Positions 15,316-22,778 of a stretch of DNA of 22,847 nucleotides are shown in pieces. Position numbers and translations under genes: made by a program. Location of the stretch: positions 1 to 22,847 of the forward strand of contig CAKOLB010000012.1 of assembly GCA_934096125.1 (NCBI GenBank), read 5' to 3'. Positions within the stretch are counted from its first letter, which is position 1. The number at the start of each line of letters is the position of its first letter. The stretch is from an uncultured Bacilli bacterium. Lineage in GTDB: Bacteria > Bacillota_I > Bacilli_A > RF39 > UBA660. The notes beneath the pieces are model-generated. The model saw only the letters and a program-made list of their open reading frames with translations, was not told the origin of the DNA and did no database searches.

Positions 15316-15321
15316 ATTATA
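15316..15321 (-). promoter_or_regulatory. trpS: Extended -10 promoter of the trpS run
   Basis: The minus strand reads TGGTATAAT, an extended -10, about 20 bases before the trpS start; the -35 region (TAGTTT) is weak, as expected for that type. Confidence 0.55.
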
Positions 15322-15362
15322 CCATTGTTTCTTTTTAAAAACTATTATAAATTATAATTATT

Positions 15363-15371
15363 TGCTATAAT
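15363..15371 (+). promoter_or_regulatory. murE: Extended -10 promoter of murE
   Basis: TGCTATAAT stands 25 bases before the murE ATG with no good -35 box. It is back-to-back with the trpS promoter. Confidence 0.55.
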
Positions 15372-15396
15372 AAACTTAATTAGGAGATGATTATAC

Positions 15397-16770
15397 ATGA
15401 TTTTTGAAACAGATTCAAGAAAAGTTAAACCGGGCCAAATATTTGTTGCTATCAAAGGACACACTGTTGATGGCCACGATTATATTTCGGATGCCGAAAA
15501 AAATGGAGCAAGCAAAATAATTGCCGAAAGAAAAGTAAACACTACAGTCCCTCTTGAAGTAGTTAATGATACACAAGAGTACTTAAATGAAAACATACCT
15601 AAGTTATATAGTGATAAACTAAGTGATTTAACTATCGTTGGTATAACAGGAACAAATGGGAAAACTACCACCGGATATATAACATATGAACTTTTAAATA
15701 ACCTTGGCAAAAAAACTGCCTACATTGGAACTCTTGGCTATGCTAGTCCTGATGAAAAAATTGAAACAGAAAACACTACTCCCGATATTTTAACAACTTA
15801 CAAACTTCTACTTCATGCTAAAAAAAATAATATAAAATATGTTGTCATGGAAGTTAGCAGTCATGCTTTAGCATTTGAAAGAATTAAAGGTTTAAAACTT
15901 ACTATCGCTGCCTTTACTAACCTTACTGAAGACCACCTTGACTACCATAAGACCATGGAAAACTATCTTCATGAAAAATTAAAAATTGTTAATTATTTAA
16001 AAGATGATGGCACCCTTATTGTCAATAACGATGATGAAAATAGTAAATATTTTAGTGAGAAATTTTGCCATAATATAAGCTTAGGTTTCAAGGAAAATAG
16101 CGATTATAAAGTACAAAGCACAAACATTACTCCCGCGGAAACAACTATAAACTTTACATACCAAGGCAAAGACTTTACAGTTACCACAAATTTAACTAGT
16201 AAATTTAATGTCTACAATTACTTAACCGCTCTTGCCATAACTCATGCTTTAGGCATAGACATCAGCCAAATAATTACATCAACAAGCATCATCAAAGCTC
16301 CTAAAGGAAGATGCGAAACTTACAAAGTAAAAGATGCATATGCCGTAATCGACTATGCTCATACTCCTGATGCTGTCCTAAAAGTTATCACTGCTTATAA
16401 CGATCTTAAAAAAGGAAAGGTTTTTACTATTATCGGCTGTGGTGGCGATAGGGACCCAATCAAAAGACCTATTATGGGAGAGTATGCCAGCACTTTAAGT
16501 GACTTCTGCATTTTCACAAGTGACAACCCCCGCACTGAAGACCCTGAAAAAATTATGGAAGATATCTTAAAAGGAGTTAAAACTACCAATTATACAGTTG
16601 AACTCGACAGACAAACAGCCATCAAAAAAGGATTAGATATGCTTCAAAAAAATGACATATTACTAATCCTTGGAAAAGGTCATGAAGACTATCAAATAAT
16701 AAATCACACCAAAATACACCTAGATGATGCCGAAGAAGTTAAAAAATACATTCAAAAAATAAATAATTAA
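15397..16770 (+). CDS. murE: UDP-MurNAc-tripeptide synthetase, predicted meso-DAP-adding
   Basis: MurE adds the third amino acid to UDP-MurNAc-L-Ala-D-Glu in the cytoplasm, building peptidoglycan. The protein has 457 residues. The ATP loop GITGTNGKTT lies at 82-91, TENTTPD (substrate) at about 124-130, and EVSSHAL at 152-158. A candidate carbamylated lysine is K194 in YLHEKLKIV. The DNPR motif at 376-379 is the signature of enzymes that add meso-diaminopimelate; lysine-adding forms differ there. An AGGAGATGA site precedes the ATG. The N-terminus is somewhat short because the first beta strand starts directly at MIFETDSRKV. It stands alone, divergent from trpS and ended by a shared terminator. 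Confidence 0.95.
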   Translation: MIFETDSRKVKPGQIFVAIKGHTVDGHDYISDAEKNGASKIIAERKVNTTVPLEVVNDTQEYLNENIPKLYSDKLSDLTIVGITGTNGKTTTGYITYELLNNLGKKTAYIGTLGYASPDEKIETENTTPDILTTYKLLLHAKKNNIKYVVMEVSSHALAFERIKGLKLTIAAFTNLTEDHLDYHKTMENYLHEKLKIVNYLKDDGTLIVNNDDENSKYFSEKFCHNISLGFKENSDYKVQSTNITPAETTINFTYQGKDFTVTTNLTSKFNVYNYLTALAITHALGIDISQIITSTSIIKAPKGRCETYKVKDAYAVIDYAHTPDAVLKVITAYNDLKKGKVFTIIGCGGDRDPIKRPIMGEYASTLSDFCIFTSDNPRTEDPEKIMEDILKGVKTTNYTVELDRQTAIKKGLDMLQKNDILLILGKGHEDYQIINHTKIHLDDAEEVKKYIQKINN

Positions 16771-16820
16771 TACTTCCAAAATTCATAACCATATTACCTT
16801 CAAAATTATTTATACCAACC

Positions 16821-16860
16821 ATCAAAAAAAGAATCTACTTATCAGATTCCTTTTTTTGAT
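16821..16860. terminator. Bidirectional terminator between murE and yhgE-like gene
   Basis: ATCAAAAAAAGAATCT (16821-16836) pairs with AGATTCCTTTTTTTGAT (16844-16860), with A- and T-runs on both sides. It overlaps the last codons of the minus-strand gene. Confidence 0.85.
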
Positions 16861-18751
16861 GTAATACATCACTAATAATATTAAAAATTGTAAAGCTAAT
16901 AAATATTGCTCCTAAAATTATTATATTCTTAATTAAAATATTACTTTCAATACTTATCAAACATTCTTTAAAGATATTAATTGAATAAGTCATTGGAAGA
17001 ATGCTGTGTAAGAATCTAAAGCCATGACTTACTGTTTCGATTGGGAATGTTCCACCCGCTGCACAAAGTTGTAAGACTAAAATTATTAAAGCAATAAACT
17101 TACCAATATCTTTTAGATTAACAATCAAGAAATTCATAATTGCCATAAATGTATTAGCAACTAAAATTAATGCAAAGTAATACAAGAAATAATTAGTAAT
17201 ATTAAAATCTAGAAGTAAATTTAAAAGTATTCCAAGTATTATTCCTGATAATGTCGCTACCCCATGATAATATAAAGTTCTTTGTAATCTATTTTTATTT
17301 TCAATAGATAACTTACCAAATCTATTTTCTTTATCATAATAAAATACCATAAACATCATAAGAGCGCCAACCCAAAGAGCTATTGACATGAAAAATGGTG
17401 AGAAAGCCGTACCATAAGAAGCTACTTCATTAACTGCATCAGTTTTAACTTTCATTGGATTTTTTGTATACTCTTCTAAATCATTCAAAGTATTAAGTTC
17501 TTCCTTAGTATCTTTTATTTTTGTATCAAGTTCTTCTTTACTACTACTTACACCATTATTAAGTGTTTTAACTCCATTATATACTTTAGCAGAACCATCC
17601 GCTAAAGAATCAATACCAGTATAAATCTTTGAACTAGCTTTATATAACTCGCCAATACCACTATCTAAAGTACTAACACCATTATATAGCTCACTAACTC
17701 CACTTGAAACACTTTGAATAGCCGTTGATAATTCACTTAAATCATTTCCAACACTACTTAAAGCAGAAACTTCACTATTAAGAGTTGATACTCCACTTGC
17801 TATTTTTTCATTAGTAGCTTTAACAGTAGCAAAACTATTATTTGCAAGCATAGCTTTCGCTTGAATATATAATGCATTTTGAGTATTCCCAGTTTGTTCA
17901 TACATTGCGACAATCACTTGAGCAGCTGCCTCCCCAAAATCAGAAACTCCATCAACGCCAGTTGAAAAAGCTGTATAAGAAGTATTTAAATTACCAACTG
18001 AAGAAACTAACGTTTGAAGATTACCAGATGCATCCGACAAACCCTTAGTCTTATTAGCAAGCTTTGTAGTTCCCTCATTCAAACTAGTAAAAGCTTTAGT
18101 CACTTTATTACTACCATTAACAATAGTAGCTAAACTTTTATTAAACTTAACATAATTAGTATTTAAACTATTAAGTCCTTCATTTAAATCTTTTGTTCCT
18201 GTTTGTAAAGTACTTACTCCACTTTCCATCGTTGAAAGGCCATCACTTATAGTTTCCAAATTTTCTGGAACGCTTTGAAGTTTTTCTGTAAGCTTACCAT
18301 CAACTTCTGAATTGATTTCATTATCTAAAGAAAGCTCAACATTAAGTAGTATCTTATCAACTATTTGACTAGACAAATAATTTGACTTTTGATTCGGAGA
18401 ATAAGTAATCGTTGGATGTTTCTTTTCACTTGCTCCAACACTTTCCATTGAACTACTAAAGTCTTTCGGAATACTTATAACAGCATAATAAGTTTTATCA
18501 TTAAGCCCTTCATAAGCAACTTCACTAGATACTACATCTAACTTTAAAGTATCTTTTTCTTTTAAGGAATCTACAAGTAAATCGCCTTTAGTACCTGTAT
18601 CCTCATTAACAATTGCAACAGGTAGGTTATCAATATTTCCTTTGCCATATGGGTCCCAGTAAGCCTTTAAATAGAAAAAGCTATAAATAAATGGAATAAG
18701 AAGTACAACAGCAAAGACAACATAATTAAACCATTTTTTTGAATTTTTCAT
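16835..18751 (-). CDS. YhgE/Pip-family membrane protein
   Basis: The protein has 638 residues. One N-terminal membrane helix (about 9-28) is followed by the family's start, YLKAYWDPYGKGNIDNLPVA, and VNEDTG. Residues 160-425 form a large outside region of short repeats with Gly, Ser and Leu at regular spacing (SGVSTLQTGTKDL; NGVSTLDSGIGEL; NGVKTLNNGVSS), probably a long coiled stalk. The C-terminus holds about five membrane helices related to ABC-2 permeases (from about residue 455). Relatives include phage infection protein Pip of Lactococcus and Bacillus YhgE; other members act with type VII secretion-like export. An AAGGAGGG site precedes the ATG. It follows the TetR gene with no gap, so it is likely controlled by it. 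Confidence 0.92.
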   Translation of the reverse strand: MKNSKKWFNYVVFAVVLLIPFIYSFFYLKAYWDPYGKGNIDNLPVAIVNEDTGTKGDLLVDSLKEKDTLKLDVVSSEVAYEGLNDKTYYAVISIPKDFSSSMESVGASEKKHPTITYSPNQKSNYLSSQIVDKILLNVELSLDNEINSEVDGKLTEKLQSVPENLETISDGLSTMESGVSTLQTGTKDLNEGLNSLNTNYVKFNKSLATIVNGSNKVTKAFTSLNEGTTKLANKTKGLSDASGNLQTLVSSVGNLNTSYTAFSTGVDGVSDFGEAAAQVIVAMYEQTGNTQNALYIQAKAMLANNSFATVKATNEKIASGVSTLNSEVSALSSVGNDLSELSTAIQSVSSGVSELYNGVSTLDSGIGELYKASSKIYTGIDSLADGSAKVYNGVKTLNNGVSSSKEELDTKIKDTKEELNTLNDLEEYTKNPMKVKTDAVNEVASYGTAFSPFFMSIALWVGALMMFMVFYYDKENRFGKLSIENKNRLQRTLYYHGVATLSGIILGILLNLLLDFNITNYFLYYFALILVANTFMAIMNFLIVNLKDIGKFIALIILVLQLCAAGGTFPIETVSHGFRFLHSILPMTYSINIFKECLISIESNILIKNIIILGAIFISFTIFNIISDVLHQKKESDK

Positions 18752-19321
18752 TTAATTTCCCTCCTTATTAATTAACAATCCATTTTTTAAAACTTCTGTA
18801 ACTTCTTTACTTATCTTTTCTGGATTAATATCTTTATCGTATTCAAAAGTCATTGAAAACACAAGCTTATAAATCATAAAGGCAAGCAAATGAGCATCAG
18901 TTGCCCGAATATTTCCTGCATCAATCTCTACTTGAATTTTTTCTTCAATATATTCTAAAATCTTCTTCTCATATATCCGAAAAAAATCATTACTAAGTGA
19001 ATCTTCTCCTTTTCGTTCTTCAATTAGCTTAGCAATCATTTCATTATTCTTACTAAGTTCTAAAACTAAATTCAAATTATCCGTTATTTTATCAATATAT
19101 AACTCATTTTTAGAATAATTTTTCTCTATTTCCTCTTTTATCTTATCAAGCTCTTCTACAATAAAATGTTGGAAAAGTTCCTGCTTATCTTTAAAATAAG
19201 TATATATCGTTTTTTTTGTCACACATGCTTTTTTAGCTATCTCATCCATAGATACTTTTTTATATCCATACTTGGTAAATAACTCCCGTGCATTTTCCAC
19301 AACATCATCATACTTAGACAT
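18752..19321 (-). CDS. TetR/AcrR-family repressor
   Basis: The protein has 189 residues from the ATG at 19321, with an AGGGGTGA site ahead; a GTG at 19330 is an unlikely start. The N-terminal helix-turn-helix is clear: ARELFTKYGYKKVSMDEIAKKACVTKKTIYTYFKDKQEL (about 11-49), including the TetR signature TIYTYFKDK. The remainder is a helical ligand-binding domain. It is first in a two-gene operon with the YhgE/Pip protein. Its own promoter carries a near-perfect palindrome just downstream of the -10 box, so autorepression and derepression by an unknown ligand are likely. Confidence 0.93.
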   Translation of the reverse strand: MSKYDDVVENARELFTKYGYKKVSMDEIAKKACVTKKTIYTYFKDKQELFQHFIVEELDKIKEEIEKNYSKNELYIDKITDNLNLVLELSKNNEMIAKLIEERKGEDSLSNDFFRIYEKKILEYIEEKIQVEIDAGNIRATDAHLLAFMIYKLVFSMTFEYDKDINPEKISKEVTEVLKNGLLINKEGN

Positions 19322-19334
19322 CTCAATCACCCCT

Positions 19335-19365
19335 ATACTGGTATACTATTTCAGTAGACCAGTAT
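19335..19365. promoter_or_regulatory. TetR operator
   Basis: ATACTGGTATACT (19335-19347) and AGTAGACCAGTAT (19353-19365) are inverted with one mismatch around a 5-base spacer. The site starts just downstream of the -10 box and covers the transcription start. Confidence 0.75.
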
Positions 19366-19367
19366 AT

Positions 19368-19396
19368 AATATACGCTTAAGGCCCTAATTTGTCAA
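19368..19396 (-). promoter_or_regulatory. Promoter of the tetR-yhgE operon
   Basis: A consensus TTGACA (19396-19391), an exact 17-base spacer and TATATT (19373-19368) make this one of the best promoters in the window. Confidence 0.85.
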
Positions 19397-19534
19397 CTAT
19401 TTTTTAAAAATTTTTTTAAATTGTTATTAACTTTTGATTATGTTAGTAAATTGATATAATCAAAATAATGATATAGAATGGAAAAATTAAATATGAAAGA
19501 AAAAGAAAAATATAAATGTATCTCATAATAAAAT

Positions 19535-20165
19535 ATATAAAGAGCTAACTATCAAATCTCCCCGAGCAAAGAAGTGAACCGAAATAAAATATAGAAAAAT
19601 GAAACTACTAAAGAAAAAAGAAAACAAGAATAAATCCGATAAAGATATAACTAAAATTGCATCAAGTCAAATAGCACTAGAAAATTCTACCCCAAGACTA
19701 TTCAGACCATATAATTTTGGTGATATCAAAACGCATCTTCAGCTTTCAATTTTATGCACTGGTACTGAAACTTTAAACGGATATACGTCAAATATTAATT
19801 AACTATGGTATTACAATAAGATTTACTACCGACGGTAGAACAATATTTGAATATATGTCTAAGAAAAAGAAAAAGGAGAATTAGTTTGTTATCGCAACAA
19901 AACAAAATGTACTGTAATAGAAGCTTTTGATAATAATTTATACGTTCAAGTTTACAATGAAATATTTATACTTAAAGAATTACAAAATACTATTAAGGAA
20001 GATGAAACACTAAATGACTATTTTCAAAATGTTAAGATTAATAACTCGGAAAAGAAATTACATAAACCTCAATGTAATTGGGATATAGAAAACCTAGATG
20101 TAATATTTGAAAAAATTAAAAAAGAATATAATATTTATGATAGTCACAATCCAAAACTTCGTTAA
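19535..20165 (+). pseudogene. Frameshifted hypothetical gene
   Basis: Coding-like sequence continues across several breaks. VSHNKIYKELTIKSPRAKK meets a TGA at 19575. The same frame then holds IALENSTPRLFRPYNFGD and ends at about 19800. A shifted frame reads INYGITIRFTTDGRTIFEYM and breaks in an A/G tract (about 19860-19875). A third frame reads GELVCYRNKTKCT through QNVKINNSEKKLH to YDSHNPKLR and a stop at 20163. Together this is one dead gene of more than 190 codons. I recognise no domain. A strong hairpin follows it. Confidence 0.55.
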
Positions 20166-20173
20166 ATGTATTA

Positions 20174-20238
20174 AGTCATCAAAAAAGTCAAGGACAAACA
20201 AAGTAAGTTCATTTTAATCCTTGACTTTTTTGATGACT
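20174..20238. terminator. Long perfect hairpin, bidirectional terminator
   Basis: AGTCATCAAAAAAGTCAAGGA (20174-20194) is repeated inverted without mismatch at 20218-20238, with a 23-base loop. The A- and T-runs in the stem suit termination in both directions. A palindromic mobile unit is an alternative. Confidence 0.65.
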
Positions 20239-20321
20239 AATTATAATTAAATACCAAATAAAGTTTACCTTTGTTTGGTTTTGTTCTATATCTTTAAACT
20301 TAATTTTGTTATTATAACCGT

Positions 20322-20516
20322 TTAATCTTCAAATATTAAGTAGTCATTGCCTTTAACTTTCAAAATATGGGGGTTTACATAGGCTATATTAGTATTTTTA
20401 AGATTTATAATATATCCATTAGTAAAGGAATATTCCCCATAAGCAAACTTACATATCATTTCAATCTTTCTTTTTAATTCTTCACTTATTACAAGTTCTT
20501 TAGTTTCTACTATCAT
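20322..20516 (-). CDS. Small hypothetical protein (64 residues)
   Basis: MIVETKELVISEELKRKIE begins with a strand and a helix, then KFAYGEYSFTNGYIINLKNT and NPHILKVKGNDYLIFED give beta-type segments. It is soluble with no membrane helix. A poor ribosome site (GAAAGTGATTG) precedes the ATG at 20516. It stands between the 20174-20238 hairpin and a minus-strand terminator at 20546-20570. It may be a small accessory protein such as an antitoxin- or phage-like cargo, but no family is recognised. Confidence 0.5.
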   Translation of the reverse strand: MIVETKELVISEELKRKIEMICKFAYGEYSFTNGYIINLKNTNIAYVNPHILKVKGNDYLIFED

Positions 20517-20545
20517 AACTCAATCACTTTCCTTTCTTAAATAAC

Positions 20546-20570
20546 AAAAAAACTAACTATTTCTAGTTAG
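20546..20570 (-). terminator. Minus-strand terminator with no gene in front
   Basis: CTAACTA-GAAA-TAGTTAG followed by seven T on the minus strand is a standard terminator. The sequence it would end (20571-20700) has no open frame, which suggests a non-coding transcript. Confidence 0.65.
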
Positions 20571-20690
20571 CATTTATTACTCTCAGAAGTTAATTTCCGA
20601 GTTTCCTATCAATTTGGGGCAAGTGTCGTAGATATCTACAACTTTTTTTGCTATGAGGTGATAAATATCACCTACTACTAATAATATAGA
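20546..20690 (-). ncRNA. Possible structured small RNA
   Basis: Read on the minus strand, four inverted repeats stand in series: AGGTGATA/TATCACCT (20656-20673), the palindrome GTAGATATCTAC (20628-20639), CTCGGAA/TTCTGAG (20582-20601, one G-U pair) and the terminator hairpin. No coding frame is present. A weak -10 (TATATT) lies near 20683-20688. It is a guess from structure only; no known RNA family is recognised. Confidence 0.25.
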
Positions 20691-20728
20691 ATATTTTTAG
20701 AGAATAATAAACAAATATGTAAAAATTT

Positions 20729-20769
20729 TGTTGTTATACAATTTGTTTCACATCAATTGTATAACAACA
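20729..20769. repeat. 15-bp perfect inverted repeat upstream of metallopeptidase gene
   Basis: TGTTGTTATACAATT (20729-20743) is repeated inverted at 20755-20769 around an 11-base spacer (TGTTTCACATC). It has no T-run after it, so it looks more like an operator or binding site than a terminator. It lies about 80 bases before the start codon at 20850. Confidence 0.65.
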
Positions 20770-20821
20770 TCACGATTTAATGTTAATATAGAATAATGTT
20801 TTAGTGTTTTATAATATATGA

Positions 20822-20827
20822 TATAAT
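20822..20827 (+). promoter_or_regulatory. Candidate -10 box of the metallopeptidase gene
   Basis: TATAAT at 20822-20827 is 22 bases before the ATG; the -35 region (TTTTAG) is weak. A second TATAAT lies at 20810-20815. The regulation may depend on the palindrome upstream. Confidence 0.4.
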
Positions 20828-20849
20828 ATATATCGATTGGAGGTATTTA

Positions 20850-21950
20850 ATGACTAAGTATTATTATACTTGTGAAGAAGACAAGAAACTTATAGAGAAA
20901 TCATTTCATAATATTGCTTATATTATTTTTGGAAAGAAAAATGCTGATAAAATTAATACTTTTGAAGAATTTTGGGAACAAATGGTTTCAAATGTAAATG
21001 TTTTTCCACAAGGTAGCTTGCATGATAGAATTGACCATAGCACCCCAGGAATATGTAGATTAGATGATAAAACAAAAAAACTTATAATTGAAATGTTAGG
21101 ATATAAAGGATCAAATAGTAGACAATCATCTTGGATAAAGCATGAAGGTACTCATGAATTTTGTCACTCCTTTGTCAATTTATTACCTAAATTAATGTCT
21201 GAACATGAAGATGGAATTATTAAAGATGGTATTCATTGTGAGAATCATATGGGAATGATTAGAGAAACTAATCTAATAACTGGGGAATTAGTAGGACAAC
21301 ATTACTATGGAAAAATGTTTAATGAAACTATGATGGATATAATTTCATCTATAGCTATTAATTATTTTGATTCAAATGGTAACTCAAAAACTGTAAATGA
21401 TATTTTAAACAACAATTATAAAGATTGGGGAAATGAAAAAACTGGATATTCAATATTTACTTCTTTAACAAGACTTGCTATCGCTGCTTTTTCAAATGTT
21501 GCAAATCCTAATTACGATAGTGTTGTTAAAAGTGGATATGGAATTTTTGATGTTAAAACAAAATTAAAAAATGGTGAACAACGTCGAGTAAATGACTTTT
21601 TATATGGAATAGTTTATGATCCATTGCATATTGAAGAAGAATTTGATAAATATATGGGTAATGGTTATTATAGAACGTTTTGTGAATATTTAGATAGACT
21701 TTTTACTTTATCTCTAGGTAATCAAAAATTACCAAGTGATGAGGTAAAAAGAGTAATGAATATTTTGCCAAATTTTTTGAATAAAAAAATAAATTATTAT
21801 AGAAAGAATAATCTCATAGATTTAGATACAGCAAATCAAATTGTTAGTAATTTTAATAGAATATGGAATTCGATGCAAAAAGAATATGGTGCATATTTTT
21901 CACAAGAAGATATTGACGATATTGCAAGACGTGCAGGTAGAAAAATATAA
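20850..21950 (+). CDS. Putative zinc metallopeptidase, unknown family
   Basis: The protein has 366 residues and no signal peptide or membrane helix. The core WIKHEGTHEFCHSF (95-108) holds a perfect HExxH zinc motif (H98, E99, H102). About 57 residues on, FNETMMDIISS gives E159xxxD163, which matches the ExxxD third-ligand motif of gluzincins (thermolysin-type clan). The spacing and motif support a zinc protease fold; the rest has no family I recognise. A GGAGG site lies 7 bases before the ATG. It stands alone between a large palindrome and its own terminator, which suggests accessory rather than core function. Alternatives are an inactive HExxH protein or a nuclease-like fold. Confidence 0.7.
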   Translation: MTKYYYTCEEDKKLIEKSFHNIAYIIFGKKNADKINTFEEFWEQMVSNVNVFPQGSLHDRIDHSTPGICRLDDKTKKLIIEMLGYKGSNSRQSSWIKHEGTHEFCHSFVNLLPKLMSEHEDGIIKDGIHCENHMGMIRETNLITGELVGQHYYGKMFNETMMDIISSIAINYFDSNGNSKTVNDILNNNYKDWGNEKTGYSIFTSLTRLAIAAFSNVANPNYDSVVKSGYGIFDVKTKLKNGEQRRVNDFLYGIVYDPLHIEEEFDKYMGNGYYRTFCEYLDRLFTLSLGNQKLPSDEVKRVMNILPNFLNKKINYYRKNNLIDLDTANQIVSNFNRIWNSMQKEYGAYFSQEDIDDIARRAGRKI

Positions 21951-21955
21951 GTATT

Positions 21956-21992
21956 AAAAGATGATTACACATCAATTTCGTAATCATCTTTT
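21956..21992 (+). terminator. Terminator of the metallopeptidase gene
   Basis: AAAAGATGATTAC (21956-21968) pairs perfectly with GTAATCATCTTTT (21980-21992), followed by a T-rich tail. Confidence 0.8.
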
Positions 21993-22099
21993 CCTTTGTT
22001 TTTATTTTTATCATTTTCTTTATTCCAAATATAGTCATTCTGAATTGATTCAATAGTTTTATCGCTAAATATATTATGAGTATATAACCCTTTTGAAAC
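21965..22099 (-). pseudogene. 3' remnant of an unknown gene
   Basis: An open stretch of 44 codons before a TAA at 21965 reads YTHNIFSDKTIESIQNDYIW and then NKENDKNKNKGKDDYEIDV. It has no start codon and is preceded by TAA at 22100. The composition is protein-like. Its stop lies within the terminator hairpin of the convergent gene. It may be the end of a lost mobile-element gene; confidence is low. Confidence 0.3.
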
Positions 22100-22291
22100 T
22101 TATTTCGTAATGTTTTAAAACTTCGGAATAAAACAAAACTACATAAGTTTATAAAATGCTTTTCCCACATACGAATTTGTACAGGAGTACAAATTCAGTG
22201 CTGGCTAGACATATATTTTATTCCTACATTCAAAAAAATAAAAAAGAAGATTAAATTATTTTGATAATTTTTTCCTCTTTTTGAAGATTAT
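22100..22291. other. Gene-free AT-rich stretch with a small palindrome
   Basis: No convincing gene was seen. GAATTTGTAC-AGGA-GTACAAATTC (22173-22196) is a perfect 10-bp-arm palindrome. A hairpin AAATTAT/ATAATTT (22253-22270) with a T-rich tail on the minus strand probably ends the small operon at 22292-22694. Confidence 0.45.
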
Positions 22292-22498
22292 TTATATAAA
22301 AACATATTCATTTAAGACAATTTCTTCTGCTGCATTTTTATAGTTGTTCATTAATTTTGACCATTCTAAGGGATTTAATTCTTTGCTTTTTTCAGATATT
22401 TTTTCATCATTTTTAATATAATTTTTCATTAGTTCTTTATAATAATTCTCACAAGATCTACTTTTTAAAAGAAGAGGATGAGTTAATTTATTTGTCAT
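22292..22498 (-). CDS. Small hypothetical protein, second gene of pair
   Basis: The 68-residue protein runs from the ATG at 22498; the TTG just before it is unlikely. It is helical and charged: KSRSCENYYKELMKNYIKND, then ISEKSKELNPLEWSKLMNNY, then EEIVLNEYVFI. No ribosome site of quality precedes it, but it begins 10 bases after the stop of the upstream gene, so coupled translation is likely. It is soluble, with no membrane helix. No family is recognised. The pairing of two small genes is like a toxin-antitoxin or mobile-element cargo unit, without proof. Confidence 0.5.
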   Translation of the reverse strand: MTNKLTHPLLLKSRSCENYYKELMKNYIKNDEKISEKSKELNPLEWSKLMNNYKNAAEEIVLNEYVFI

Positions 22499-22508
22499 CA
22501 ATAATGTC

Positions 22509-22694
22509 TCATAAAGTGCTTGCTTGTTTTGTGCAATAAAGTGTAATCTGGTATTCAGTAGGTATTACTACTTGTAGGTTGGTGTGCAAGATAGTTTTTA
22601 TTTGTCCTAATTTAACCATATATTTAAATTCTCTTAAAATCTCGGTTAAATCTTTATTAGCTTTTAAATTTGCAATTACTTTAAATTCAAGCAT
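22509..22694 (-). CDS. Small hypothetical protein, first gene of pair
   Basis: The 61-residue protein has a strong AAAGGAGGA ribosome site 9 bases before the ATG at 22694, so it is a real gene. It begins MLEFKVIANLKANKDLTEILREFKYMVK with a strand and a helix, followed by beta-type segments (TILHTNLQVVIPTEYQITLY). It ends with TGA at 22509. No known family is recognised. It leads a two-gene unit and follows a terminator hairpin (22751-22778), so it has its own transcription start between them. Confidence 0.6.
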   Translation of the reverse strand: MLEFKVIANLKANKDLTEILREFKYMVKLGQIKTILHTNLQVVIPTEYQITLYCTKQASTL

Positions 22695-22743
22695 GAAAAA
22701 AGTCCTCCTTTCTGTGATAAGATAACTTTTAAAGTTTTATATA

Positions 22744-22778
22744 AAATAAAAACTTACGAACTTTTAAGTTCGTAAGTT
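22744..22778 (-). terminator. Minus-strand terminator of an upstream gene outside the window
   Basis: AACTTACGAACTT (22751-22763) and AAGTTCGTAAGTT (22766-22778) are perfect 13-base arms with a 2-base centre. The minus strand then continues TTTTTATTTTAT. The gene it ends would begin beyond base 22847. Confidence 0.7.

Noticed and set aside
15297..15396. T-box leader for trpS
   Set aside because: The 100-base gap holds two divergent promoters and has no room for a specifier stem or terminator.
19575..19577. TGA read as Trp (Mycoplasma code) would mend one break
   Set aside because: TGA ends other genes here, such as 903-905 and 22509-22511, and the gene is broken elsewhere too.
20628..20639. 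GTAGATATCTAC looks like the stem of a Cas12a CRISPR repeat
   Set aside because: It is a single copy without loop or spacers, and no cas gene is in the window.
21853..22170. Minus-strand 105-residue frame
   Set aside because: It overlaps the end of the metallopeptidase gene and has no ribosome site; the other frame (21965-22099) reads more like protein.
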